Source: Paramacrobiotus metropolitanus (lineage: Eukaryota > Tardigrada > Eutardigrada > Parachela > Macrobiotidae). Taken from it: DNA of 64,000 nt. The stretch lies in assembly GCF_019649055.1 (NCBI RefSeq), contig NW_026570375.1, forward strand, positions 1 to 64,000, given 5' to 3'. Positions 47,601 to 59,392 of the stretch are shown piece after piece. Made by a program: the position numbers and the translations under genes. The notes beneath the pieces were generated by a model. That model was not told the DNA's origin, did no database searches, and worked only from the letters and a program-made list of their open reading frames with translations. Positions within the stretch are counted from its first letter, which is position 1. Every line of letters begins with the position of its first letter.

Positions 47601-48420
47601 CATGAACGTCAACTGGTTTGCGGCATTTTGCACATGAGTGTGCTTCACAGATTACTGCGCCCAGCCTTAGACCGACTGAAATCTTTAAAGTATCGTCATC
47701 GAGGAGGTTTCCAATGTGTGCCGAAGGCAGCGCATTTAACCAGATGCCGGCTTCTGGTTTAGACTGGGCAAGGAGGCGCGCTCTGTTAATTTCATCGTCG
47801 CGAAAAACGTTCAACAATGTTGACAGCGACGCATTGCATAGCGGTAGGTCCCATGATCTCTGAGACTTTTGGAAGTTGAGTTCGGGGGGATCTGTCTGGC
47901 CACTCTCTTGTGGAATCAAAATTAATAAACATGAGGTCCTCGTCGATATCCTGCACGTATCCTAGCCACCATTCCCCGGTGTCGCGCTGCACCATCACCG
48001 TGTTGCCGTAATTGATCTCGCATGCCCCGCACGCTAGACCCCGAAAAGGATATGTTGTGATAGCGTCCATGGCACTGTACATAAGTGTATCAGGAAAATC
48101 CGATAAGCGAGCGCAGATAACTTCTTCAGCTATATCTGCGTAAACCACCTGGCGCCGAACAGAGTCAACGTGGGAAAAAATGGTAGATTCAGCAACAGGT
48201 GGGTAGTTTAGTTGCACAAATCACTGTGGTCAAATTTTTGGCACTGAATAATGTTAAATACAGATAGGTAGTAGTTCTGGAGAATTAGGATTGCAGACTC
48301 GCGTAAGAAACCTATATGTATACCTAACCGAAGACAAGCTGCGTTGACCGTCACTTGCATACGCGATTCTGCTAAAAGAGTGGAACGGGTGCAACGCGTT
48401 TGAAATTCGAGCGGTTGTCA
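44637..48420 (-). pseudogene. Pseudogene B, paralogue of pseudogene A
   Basis: Colinear with A from about 48420 down to 44637. The 5' part is open (48217-47917) and contains GEWWLGYVQDIDEDLMF. It is interrupted after FDST by a 910-bp LINE-like fragment (46998-47907). The frame resumes at 46996 with TAPASWIHSRH and runs through VALRN and KFTVPFTNAHRIKALDVTAIR, with a likely further frame break near 46800. The 3' part has VCTLWHQLLSGRRASRHIIID (45600-45656), F-box-like in style, and the blocks at 45028-45417. B keeps the pre-insertion states of both mobile elements found in A, and A keeps the uninterrupted state of the LINE site in B. The function of the intact family is unknown to me. Confidence 0.7.
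46998..47907 (-). mobile_element. 5'-truncated retroelement fragment with endonuclease domain, 9-bp target duplication
   Basis: The fragment is flanked by ttgtggaat on both sides (46989-46997 and 47908-47916). On the minus strand it encodes about 280 residues: WLNALPSAHIGNLLDDDTL, CAKCRK...GHHGLSCSFSAGR, RPDG, WDVTCVD, and RLSIEIQRGNAVSVFG. I know this as the C-terminal, PD-(D/E)xK-like region that follows the reverse transcriptase in a retroelement type common in aquatic invertebrates (recognition from memory, not searched). The reverse transcriptase itself is missing, as expected of a 5'-truncated copy. The 3' end has aataaagac and no poly(A) tail. Confidence 0.8.
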
Positions 48421-49179
48421 ATACGGATCTATCGGATCTCAAAAATGACGAAGCAAGACTATTTGTGCGAGGTCAGGTCATATATACCGTACATAATAAA
48501 ACTGCATAAAGGTCATGTATATATACTAAAACTTTCATCAGTAACAGGATTTTGCGCTGTTTTTAACGCCATATTGTCATAATAATTATGGACAATTGCT
48601 TTGTGTTTCGTTTTACCGTGTGGTTTTGTGAAATTGTACCGTATCTCCAGTGCGGTTGCTCGGGCCGCACTTTGACGCCATTGCGCAATTATTTTCCGTG
48701 ATTAGACAACTTTAAATATCGGTTGGTCAGAGGAAATGTGAGCTGAGCAAATAAATCTGGGATTTCCAAAAAAAGTATGCGGCCTACATACGTATTGGCC
48801 GTTATTTTGAAGTGGTCTATCTAATGACCCATTTGATAATTCAGTGCGCGCAATGCGGCATATAATAATTGTAAGATTTTTGATGGCATCAAAATAAAAA
48901 CTTCTCGTATCAAGGATCGCCGTTACGGAAAAACGATGCATTAGGTAATGTATCAAATGCTTACTTTTCGGTTGCGCAATATCTGCACAGTCACACTTCT
49001 GAATGCTATAAACTCGGTTTATTAAAAAGTTTCACGCTTTTAACCCTCTCATAACATTGGTCATCGCGATCACTAAAAACGAGAACCGGGCCGCAAAATT
49101 AGTGCTGTTCTGACCGGACGATTCCGATTAGGACTTGTACAGCATCGATAAATTTCCATTTTATAGTTTTTCGTGGGAA
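48421..49179. other. Intergenic before HAD phosphatase 2
   Basis: No gene or repeat could be supported. It should contain the promoter of the HAD gene. Confidence 0.4.
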
Positions 49180-51344
49180 ATGACTAGCATGAAATCTTAT
49201 TTTGTTCTTCCAATACCAAATGTTCTCCTCATACCAAAGGTGAACTGCATCGGTTACTTCGGCAAAAAATTTCGGAATTCTATGACAATATTTTGTAAAA
49301 TATTTTTGCTTGTTCCAGATTTTATTACTTGTAGTCGGTGGGTGTTCGGCGGATATTGATCAAAACAATCCCTACCGGAGTCCTGCATACCCCCAGCCAG
49401 TGGGAACCTATAATAATTATCATCAGCCAGCGTCAGCCGCAGATCAAGTAGGATGGTCGCCGTATGACGGTACGTACGCACATATATCAGGCATAATTAA
49501 TTTTGTATTTCTTTAAAATATATATTTATTACGTATGCCTTGACATTCCAGGCCTACCGTACAACAATCGGATGAACTACGACGTCCGCACCAAAAATGA
49601 TTATAGCAGGGACTACGGGAGTGATCCGTACATCACAAAGGTCAATTATTATGAATTACCTTCTTTCGGCGCTCACAATCCAAGCACACATCCCGCGGGT
49701 GACAACAATCCATCGCGTTACGCTAATTTTGGCAGCAGGAACGGTCCCCACGACAACCGGGAAATAAATTACTCATACAATAAGAACGGATATTCTTACG
49801 GCAGTACTAACAATGGGAGACGGTTAACGTCCTTAAACCAGCCTTATGGATGGAACGGTGATTTCAACAACTATGGAAGCGTTGCTTACATTCGCTCGGA
49901 TTACCGACAATATCCAGCCACAAATATGGTGTGTTGCGCTGATATGCCCAGATCCTTATTTCGTTTTAGATAACCGCGGTTTCATTTGCACTACTTTTTG
50001 TAGTCGAAAGCTGTTTATGCGGATCGGAACACCTGCCAGCCGACGGCTCAGAAACCACTGTTTTGCGGTGCCGAATCCCCAGAATACAACATTGCCGCCA
50101 TTAACCAGATACTCAATTCCGTTGCCTGCATACGCCGACCGGGAGAAGCGTACGCGTTGTATGACTGGGACAATTCGTGTATGTTTGGGGATATCACCGA
50201 AACGTCCGTCTACTATCAAGTCCAAAACCTCAACTTTCGCATTCTCCCAGAACAGTTCGCCAGCATTTTTGCCCGAGGATACAATACCAGTAATGGTGAT
50301 CAGTGTCTACCGCAAGGAATCAACACCGTTATCGGGCAGTCGGCAACCCAGACATTAACTGTTCAGTCACTAATACAGGAAGTACTTCAAGAGTATCTGA
50401 AGCTTTTTCACGCTTATATTGGTCCAAAATACAATCTGCAGTCAACAACCACGCCTCCTAGCTTTACGACATCCCTTCAGCCTAACATGGCTTTAGATGC
50501 CATTCGCCAGACAACGGAATACAAAGACTTTGTCGCCAAATTCGGCAACTTGGTTTTTGCGCTGAACGACGCCAACGGCGGGGATGATTTCCTACCGTGT
50601 GCCCAAATTCTGGGATTGACAACTCTACCGCAGTTGTGGGATGGCATGACCGAAGCCGAGATTAAAGATCTTGCTCGGCTGAGTATCCGATACAACTTGA
50701 ACGCGGCCATTGGTACCGTGTCGTTCACATCGTCCAGTGGGATTCAAGGGAGCTATCCAACGGGTCTGCGCATCTTCAACGGCCAGGAAGCCAGCATGCG
50801 AGCGTTCCAGGCGCGCAACATCAGCGTCTACGTCATCTCCGCATCGCCACAGTATTTCGTCGATGTGACCGCCACCTTCTACTCCCTGATGTACAACGTT
50901 CCCAAAAATAATATTTTTGGGATACGATTCATCATGCAGAATGGGAAATTCACCGGGAAGTTGGTAGGAGGAGACTATCCGATCACATGGGGACTAGGGA
51001 AAGCCCTTGTCGCCAACAACATTATCCGTCCACGGCACAACGGCAAGGCTCCCATCTGGGGCACGGGAGATTCCCAGGGAGACTGTGCGTTTTTGTCACT
51101 GGTGCGGGATGGGGTGGTTCTAGTTAACAATCGATTACAAACAGTGGGAAGCTGTATACAGCAGCTGTATGAGAAAGCGTGCCAGTTGTTCGGTAAAGTG
51201 GATCCGGTCACATATAACCGGTTTTTACTGCAAGGTCAAGATAAACAGATCGGTTCGTGGATCAACTCAGGATGGACGAGTACGGACGGGGTGACCTATA
51301 CTTCCGGTACCACTGCCGACTGTAGTGCTTATAAAATTATTTGA
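49180..51344 (+). CDS. HAD-superfamily phosphatase with Tyr/Asn/Gly-rich N-terminal extension (copy 2)
   Basis: Four exons, 49180-49239, 49319-49469, 49552-49928 and 50004-51344, give 642 residues. The last exon is the HAD enzyme, closely similar to copy 1: motif I DWDNS at 250-254 (Thr to Ser, both Asp kept), motif II SASPQ, and GDSQGD as motif IV. Residues about 20-195, encoded by exons 2-3, are a low-complexity linker rich in Tyr, Asn, Gly, Ser and Pro (for example YNNRMNYDVRTKNDYSRDYG), absent from copy 1. A hydrophobic ILLLVVGGCSA near residue 21 may serve as signal peptide. The first exon is the weakest part: its ATG was chosen for phase and a usable donor (AAG, then gtgaac). The donor at 49929 (gtgtgt) is non-optimal. 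AATAAA lies at about 51501. Confidence 0.78.
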
Positions 51345-51956
51345 TTTTACATGTAATTGTTTTAGGCAAAAGTGCTTGACGTAAGCGCATGCGATTGTTA
51401 AACGAAAACACGACGATCGCGGTTTGATTTTTGAATAATGCATATGACTGATGGTTAAGGAGTGGTGCGAGGCAATCGACATATAACGTCGTCCCAGATG
51501 AATAAAAATAGTTACAAGTCTGTGTAAGTATTTAATCGATGATTATCACATTTTCGTATTTGTGTTTGAGTAGGTCAACCGGCAATACCGTTTAAAACTA
51601 AGATTTTATAGTTATAAATTAGATGTACACATTTTCCAATGCATTGGAAGGCATTTTCCAAAAATGGTTAATTTTTTGTATGAGCGTACGGTATGGATTA
51701 TAATTTAGTGTTTGTTTCCGAAATTAGTTTGTTATTATTTTGTCGTTGGTTGAATGACAGCTTAATTGTGTTGGAAAATTTCGCTGATATCAAACGCTGT
51801 GATTAAGCGACCGCAGGGTACTCGATAACAGACACGAACTTACTTAAATAGTGTCAATCGCATTCAAATATACTGCGCAGACCGCACAAAAATAAAAAAA
51901 TAATTAGTCTCAAAATTAAACGCCATCAGAATACGGTACTCATCACATTTTTAGCA
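51345..51956. other. Gap between convergent genes
   Basis: The 3' ends of HAD 2 (plus) and the disordered-protein gene (minus) face each other here. Nothing else was seen. Confidence 0.4.
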
Positions 51957-53989
51957 TTAGCCGGGAAACGAATATTTTCCCTGCATGCGGAAATACTTCG
52001 TCACCGGCGCGTCGTCCCTCGCACCGGCGCTACCCGTCCGACCGGATGCACTTATCCGATGCCGCTTAGCATGCGCTGTTACTTTCGGCTTAAGCCGGTC
52101 GCGTGGCGATATGACATTCCCGGTCTTGATCGGTTTGACTTCCAAACTAGCCGATACCTCCGCTGTTCGGGTTTTAGCTTTACTGGGAAAGACCACACCC
52201 CGTCGCTCCACTGACCTTTCCTGTCGGCCACCATACTGAAGGGGGACCGCATCAAAATGCAGCGCGTTCAACGGATCTGTCCGATTCTCCTGATTTTCTG
52301 CCGGCATTTTCGGACCGGAGCTGCTGTCACTGTTGGAATCATCCGAATCACGGACGTTCATATTCGTCTCCGCGACCGGCTTCGGATTGTTTATATTATT
52401 CATATTGGGCATAACTGCCAGCGCTTCTTTGGGTGGATTCACCGATAATGGTTGTGGTTGTGAATGGAAATTCACGGGATAATTTACCGGTGGATACATC
52501 GGTCCGCGGTTTAGCGGTGTGCCTAACATCTGACCGGCACCCAACGGTTTCATCACCGAGAAGTTGATATGAATCTCCGGTACGGCTTGCTTCTGTTTTT
52601 GGAACTTATTGGCGCCCTGCGCGTACGTTTTAACAGGAATGGGTTTTTCGGTTTTCTCTATGGTGTTCTCTGATAAAGGTCGCGTTTGTTGAGCTGTCTT
52701 GACGAGATTGGTGTAACTATGGCCGATAGGTGGGTAGAAGGGAACGACAGCTGCGCGGATGTTTTGGTGCTGCATGGACATATCGTACTGGAGGTCACCA
52801 GGTGATGATGGGCGCAGCTGGGAAGCATAGTTTTCCGCAGGTTGCTGAATTTTTTCCGGTTTGGTCGGATAAGATTTGGATGCGCTGTTGTCAGACAGGT
52901 AGAGTTTGGAGCTGATCTTGTTGCAGGTTATGCCGCAGGCGATAAGAGGCTGAGCAACTGGTACCGCAGCTATCACTAAACAAACCAGAACATTATTACC
53001 TCAAGTAATGGGAACATCGTTATTAAAAAACTAGTGAAAGCCGGTAAAATTGTAGCGATAACTAGCGATAACCAATAACTCAGAAGCTGCAGGATTGCTT
53101 AGAAATTAAAAAAGATTTCACAGTGTCATTTACAACATACATATATAATATATGTACAATTATACAAATGTACAGTATATTCATTGCTACCGTTTTAAAG
53201 CCTTCACGAAACTTGTTTATGTTAAAAACTCAAACTTGTTTAATTTAACTTCATAAAATTTCAAAGGTGAATAGGTCGTTTACTGGACGCAATGAAATCA
53301 CAAATATTACCAGGACGTTCATGAAGCCAAAATATTGTTACGGATTACTCTAATCACGAGACTTGTTTACTGTTAGTCTGTTAAAGTATACACTCACGTG
53401 CAGCACGTTGTACCGGAGATCCGAACATGGCCGACAACTGCGCGCTAACCGGATCCGGGAGCGGTCCAATTTCCGGTACACGCGCACTCGGCCCATTACC
53501 GCTATTTCCGTTGCCACCTTCCTTGTTCGATCCACCGCCCTGCTCCTCTTCATTCTGACCAGCCTCATTATTTTCCTCTTCGTTGTTCGCCGATTCCGAT
53601 GATTCCGAACTCTTTGAATCGCTGTTATCCTCATTATCACTGCCGTTATGATCGTCATCCGACTCTTGCGCATCCTGTTCCTCCTCCGCCGCATCCTTGG
53701 CCTGATCGCGATTAGGATACTGGTTGCCAGTGGGATAACCCGTGGGATGGCCATTCGGTTGCCCGGAGGTCAGCGGCCGCGGTTGCCAGTCATTTAATGG
53801 AACGTTGACATTCGTATAACGGTTCGGTAAATGATTGGCTAATCCATCTTTTACACTGGCGGTGAAATTCCCGGTTATCTGCGCGGTGTGCTGGCTCTGG
53901 ACTTTTACGGGATAATCCGGTTGATCGCCGCTAACATATCCGAGTCCGACGCATATCCAAACGGAAGCAAAGATTTGTCCATACATCAT
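51957..53989 (-). CDS. Secreted, intrinsically disordered acidic/Pro-rich protein
   Basis: Two minus-strand exons, 53989-53398 and 52975-51957, give 536 residues. The N-terminus has a signal peptide (IFASVWICVGLGYVSG). Residues about 75-100 contain GHPTGYPTGNQYP-like Pro/Gly repeats. Residues about 100-170 are a long run of Glu, Asp, Asn and Ser (EEEQDAQESDDDHNG and similar). The second exon is Pro/Gln/Asn-rich with a second acidic Ser patch (DSDDSNSDSSSG) and a basic C-terminus. There are two or three cysteines (IACGITC) near the start of exon 2. No folded domain was recognised. Composition suggests an extracellular matrix, cuticle or mineral-binding role, but that is only inference. Confidence 0.7.
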
Positions 53990-55628
53990 TGCACTGTGTG
54001 ATAGAAAAACCGTGAATGGCGCAGCGAGTGGAAAAAAGCCGCAACTATAAGGCCGCCTTGCCGGCTAATCAGATTCCATATTGATGATGTTTATCACACT
54101 GGTCACTTGTGGTAAGAGGAAGGAAAGATGTACCGTTACTTCCGCGTCAAGTAGCCCTTGCAACAGCCACTCGAAATGGCAGGCTCAATGCACGTGTAAA
54201 TCAGCCAATTTACAATTGTAATATCCACACTGTCGGCAAGATGATACAATGGTTATCGCTGCATGCGTTAATACGGGTTTCCAGTAATGCCGGCTTTTTC
54301 GACGACTTGTTACATTGGAATGATAGTCAAGAGAAATGGTCTTGATCCAGTTCTACGGCTACGTCTGCAGCGTTGCAGTGATGCTGCACAATCCGCATCA
54401 ATTCATAAGTACTGAAATCTGAGCCGCATCCATCTCAAACAGGCATCATAAATTAGTTTATGTGCTGCAATAATTTCTTTCGTAAAGCTAAGATTTGCGT
54501 ACCCGAAACGTGCACATTAAAAATCCATCCAGCGAAAATTTAAAGTAATATTATGACGAAGCCTACTAAGTATCTACTACCGGCACTTACCGCTATAGGC
54601 TTAACGGCTTTCTGGTTTTGTTAAAAATACGAGGTATGTCAGTAATCTTGGCCTTATGTGTTATAAAAAAAAATAAACTGCAAGATGACCAGATCGTTAA
54701 GCATTGTTACTTAAAGATACATATACCACAGCATAGACAGTGATAACTACAACATTGCAAACATACTAGCTTTGCTGTTTAATAAAGTCAAATGAACTAC
54801 AGTATGTACCGGCAAAACTACTGCAAAGAAACTCAGATGATCTCTGTAAGCATAATTATGATACGTGCTGTTTTCAGAGAACTACTGTATTACTCAAAGC
54901 AGGGACCACGGTACGCGCTGTGAGTGTCACGAGTGACCTTGCCTCAGTTCCATTCCCAGTAAATACTCGTACATGGTACACCGTTGTCCGTATACCGGTT
55001 ACGCCGTCACTTACACGCAATGGAAGATATGGTTGCATGATGCATGTACAGTAGCGTTTGCATCTAGTTGTGGTTGTAATATAAAGCTGAATGCACAGAT
55101 GAAATAGTGGCGTTTTGGCACGTTGTCGTGTACTACAGGTAATTTTCCAGTAAGGTTTGCGAATTAGTAAATTGTTCAGAGCAACTTCTGTCAGTTTGTG
55201 CGGCTGCTATTGTGAATTCTGGATCCGTGAACCGCCAGCCGAACGTGTACAGTATTTGTGTGGAGCAGCACGTAACTTCGTTTTATCACAACCGGTTTTT
55301 TCTGCATTGCGAAGTACAGATAAATCAGTAAACGTTTAATACACTGTATAAAAACTTAATACACTGTAATGTCTGTTGTACAGAACTGCTTGGAAAGTAA
55401 ATAAAATCAATACGAAAACTTGCAATTATTAAATGCTGACGCTTTTTTTCCGGCGTGCTCATGCGCACTGCACAGCTATGATTGCGGACACCGTGTGCAG
55501 ATACATTCTTCTTTTGCGAATGTACAGCAGAATGCATGCCACAGTGTATGTTTCCACCGGTCGCAGTTTCCACGAGGCACAAAACTAACAGATTCTGACC
55601 AATGTACAGCAGCAACAGAAGACACTGA
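53990..55628. other. Intergenic
   Basis: No gene, RNA or repeat could be supported. Short ORFs at 54109-54345 and 55157-55339 lack motifs. Confidence 0.4.
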
Positions 55629-56725
55629 TCACGCAGAGCAAGTCGCATCCATCTCCCGGCATTCCCGCTCTTTTGCCTTAACGGTGACGCGATACGTGGA
55701 TCCGATATACAGGATACACCACGCACTGCCGCCTTCCGCCCGTCCACGGCATTCCTCTTGGTAGCTGCAAGCGTACACCCCTTCGTCGGCCAATTTCACG
55801 TTCTGTATCCACAAATCGCCATCCGGGATGCGTCGCAGCCGACAATGACCATCCTCACAGTGGGCGCTAAAGGCTGCAACACCTTTTTGACGATGGAGTA
55901 TTCGTTGCTGACCGTCTTTGATCCAGTAGTATGAAGGCTTCAGTATGGGGTTCTCGCGGGTGACGTCCATGGCGATAACGCGGGTGGTCCTGGCGAAAGG
56001 CAGGCAGGGCAGTTTGACAGTATTACCTTCCCAAGCTGTAACAGGCGTGGGAGCCGGTGCACTGTCTGTTTAAAGCAAGGGATTTTTCACCGCTAACGAT
56101 GACGGTTGACAAACTGTGGATTGCATCTCTACTCGAGTAGAGAGTGGTTAAATCACAATATTCATACTAATTTTAATAAAAAAGCTGAAAGAGTTTCGCT
56201 AATCCCTGTTATTTCGTTCCAGATGATCAGTAATGAAGATATAAAAAACCACAGAGGTATCCACGTCACTCCATAAACTCGGCAACGAATATGAGTACAC
56301 ATACAGATGTAGAAGGAAAAATAACCGTTGCTACTCAGTACTCACACTGACAAAAAGGAACGAAAAGGTTATTTTGCAACCACTTTTTTACGTTCAGATT
56401 CTTACTAAACGAGCAATTAAATGAAGAAGACTTGAAAGGTTGAATTACAATTCATTTACAACACATTAATTAATATAACCGGAAAGCGGTCGCTTAGCAG
56501 CTTTCTTTTCTACGCACCTTTTGTTAGTTCTGTGAGCATACAGCTGGTAAACCTACGGTCATCGAGGGATCCTACGAACGCATCGCGGCTGATCGCGTCA
56601 CATTTTCTCATCGTTTCCCTATAAGCATACAGCTGCCATGGCGAAAAAAATGTCGAACACGAACTGACTTGGCGCGCGCCGGTTAGCAGTACCAGTACGA
56701 TAAGTGCGATAAATAAGCGAAACAT
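55629..56725 (-). CDS. Secreted single-Ig-domain protein (copy 1)
   Basis: Two minus-strand exons, 56725-56518 and 56065-55629, give 214 residues. Exon 1 encodes a signal peptide (LFIALIVLVLLTGARQVSS) and a short Cys-containing region (KCDAISRD...FTSCMLTELTK). Exon 2 is an Ig-like V-type domain: VKLPC, the core YYWIKDGQ with Trp, and the DEGVYACSY motif with the second conserved Cys. Two extra cysteines (EDGHC, EEC..WC) suggest a second disulfide. It ends soon after the last strand with no membrane segment. A head-to-head paralogue lies at 57390-58751. Secreted Ig proteins often serve recognition or adhesion; the role here is unknown. Confidence 0.75.
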
Positions 56726-57389
56726 AGTGAAAATCGTTGTACAGCATATGATTTCGCCTTTTTTTTACTTAATTCATAATATAGACTTGCTGGCTGCATC
56801 AAAAGAGGTTAGCAACTGTTGAAACCAGCTCAGCTCATCATGTAACGTTTGGAAGATCTCGATTCGAAATTCGAATGCAAGATTGGCATGATCGTGGAAT
56901 GCATGGAAATGATGGAATGCACGCAATGGCAGAACTTTAAAGTTAAGGATTCCTACCGAGTAAACTAGCGCTCATTGTTGACAACGCACCGTTGTTGTTA
57001 TTTGGCTCGCAACACGTGGATTCGATGTCCTGGCAGAAGGAAATTTGGTGCCAAAAATTTGCACTAGCTTGATTCGACTTTGACTTCATCTACTCCGTAT
57101 TTGTGTGTACGAACTACGGAGCTAATGCCAACTGGTACTGCTCCTGCAATAACTGACCCAATGATATCAAGTACTGCACGCGAATATTATTACATCGTAA
57201 ACCGTTAAAAATTTCTATACAGTGGTTAATTCTTTAACTGTATACCGTCTCCAGTGTAAAACTAAATTCTGTTCAACAATTGTTACTGAACGTTTAGAGT
57301 TCAGTGAACTTCCGTTTCGCCAACTTATTGTTTACTGAATTTTTCTGGCTTTAAGTTAATAAGTTGTGATAGTTGTGATAAAGCAGACC
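56726..57389. other. Bidirectional promoter region of the two Ig genes
   Basis: 664 bp between the start codons of two divergent paralogues. No coding sequence was seen. If the pair is still expressed, regulation could be shared (inference). Confidence 0.45.
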
Positions 57390-58751
57390 ATGTTGATCTG
57401 GTCTGTGGTCGTCACTGTGCTGATCGCTTTTCCATTCAGAACTTGCTGTCCTGTTACAGGTCCGCCATGGAAGCAGCAACCTTACCGAGCAACAATGAGT
57501 AAATGTGACGCGGCCCACAGGAATTCAGGAACGGGAGCTTTCGATCACCTGGGTTTCACCAGCTGTATGCTCTTGGAGTTGACCAACAGTAAGACTAGAT
57601 TCTGCAGGTTTATCTAGCGCGAATGCCTCCTGCAATTAAGTACCCATCCTGAACTGGAAAATTAAGCTACGTTGTGATTTGCGCCGTAATAAAATAGCCT
57701 GCCAATTTTTTAGTTTTCGAACACTTTAGTACTTTGTAACTGCAGTTGTACGACTTACACTAGCTGACTGTGCACTGTAAACCGCTTAAACATAAAATAA
57801 TGTTGACAACAACCGCGTAATTTAACGCTTTAAGATTCTTATGAAATACTTATAATAATTCTGATAAATGTACAAAGGTGACTTGGCTTTGTGAAATATA
57901 CGCAGGTAAGGTTGATTGCAAAGAATTCACCGGTTGAATAGCCGCAAGCGTATACTGTACAATGCATGCGGAAGCCGAAATATCATTGTTTAATTTTTCT
58001 AACGCTACATATTAGAAGCAGTGATACCACTCTCACTCTGTACAATCATACAAATTAACCGAAACTGTTTAGGTCAATCGGCGGCATCCAGGGAAGGAGT
58101 GAACGCACTGGATGGCGAGGCAGTGAAGCTTTCATGTAAGCCATTCAAGTCGTCGACGCGTAAAATTGCAATGGATGTGACATCAGAAACGCCAACGCTT
58201 CATCCTACTTACTATTGGCTTAAAGATGGCCAAATGTACGCTTAGCGGACTGAAGGGGACGAATACATGGCAGTCCGTTGCAAACAAGGCAACTGCAGCG
58301 TCACCGGTCGCCTCCCGGACGGAGAATTATGGTTTCAGAGTATTCAGCCGAGGAGCAGCGGATTGTACGTTTGTGCATACTTGCAAGATTGTTCAGGCCT
58401 TGCTGACGCCGGTGTAGCCTGGTGCAATCTGCATACTGGACGTTCCTTCCAGGTTAAGGTAACACAACTGAAAGGTAAGATTATAGCGCGTTGTTACACA
58501 CATGCAACATACTTTCTGTAAATGACTTTATGCAATTTTTTTGACTGCCTACAGAAAAGTCTGTCGAACGATCATGGGTCACAACTACCACCAGGACACC
58601 GTTGCCGGTACCGTACGCTACATCCAGTGCAGCGTCTCGGACAGTTGCCGTCTTAACAAACTCTCTCAGCGCATTCTTGCCACGAAAATCTCAGTTGCGA
58701 CCCAAGTTAGGTATGTTTGTAACAAATGATAATAAAAATATTTCCATATAA
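57390..58751 (+). pseudogene. Secreted single-Ig-domain protein (copy 2), in-frame stop
   Basis: Three exons, 57390-57588, 58073-58474 and 58555-58751, join in phase. Exon 1 gives a signal peptide (LIWSVVVTVLIAFPF) and the same Cys region as copy 1 (KCDAAHRN...FTSCMLLELTN). Exon 2 is the Ig domain (VKLSC, YYWLKDGQ, SSGLYVCAY). A TAG at 58243-58245 follows KDGQMYA, and the same frame continues to the end of the domain. Exon 3 adds a Thr/Ser/Pro-rich tail not seen in copy 1. The stop would cut the domain before its second Cys. I call it a likely pseudogene, though a single-base assembly error or allele cannot be excluded. Confidence 0.68.
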
Positions 58752-59383
58752 TTATAAGTTAAACTAAACGGTATTGACATGCTATGCGGGCGACAACCGC
58801 ACTACGATATTGGAGCCGGTTGAGTTGCCGAACGTGGTTTTAAAGAATAATCATCTGTAAAGATTTAGCAATGCTGTATATCTTCCGACTTACAGATTTT
58901 GTTTTAACTAAAGCAAAAATATTGACATGCTATACGGCAGTCGCACTACGACTACCGTACTAGATGGCCAAACCTACTCAATCGGTAGAGTGGGAATATG
59001 CTCTGGACTCCGTAAGTGGTACTGCTGCCTACTTCCGCTAGGTACGAGCGGATTGCTGTGGCTAACGAAAGTTACCGAAACCGAAACACCCAGGAACTTC
59101 CCAAATGTTTAATCACCAAACCGAACGAACAAGCAAACAGAACAGAACAGAATGAGATATGAACTTCCTTCTAACCTAGAGTCACACGACCTTTCAGCTA
59201 GAAACAAGCTCACAGATTTAGTTGAGGTTAGAAACTTCAGACTGATTAGTTAAACCAGAATCGTGGATGGAATTAGAGATCAAATCCGTTATATAAGAAC
59301 AGCACATCGTACGTAACGGAACAGACAACACGTACGTCATAACACGTACGTCGCGCAAACTACGCATAGCGCGTTAGTATACG
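58752..59383. other. Gap before the TIR element
   Basis: No feature could be supported. The short ORF at 58927-59112 has no motif. Confidence 0.35.
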
Positions 59384-59392
59384 GAATGTTGG

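Noticed and set aside
47183-47762. Plus-strand ORFs of 95-140 codons
   Set aside because: Antisense to the retroelement endonuclease fragment, whose minus-strand product has recognisable motifs.
49135-49359. ORF running through the first HAD 2 exon and intron
   Set aside because: The spliced reading that joins 49239 to 49319 keeps phase with the rest of the gene; the unspliced frame does not.
58236-58245. A 10-base GT...AG string over the in-frame stop of Ig copy 2
   Set aside because: Too short for an intron, and its removal would shift the frame.
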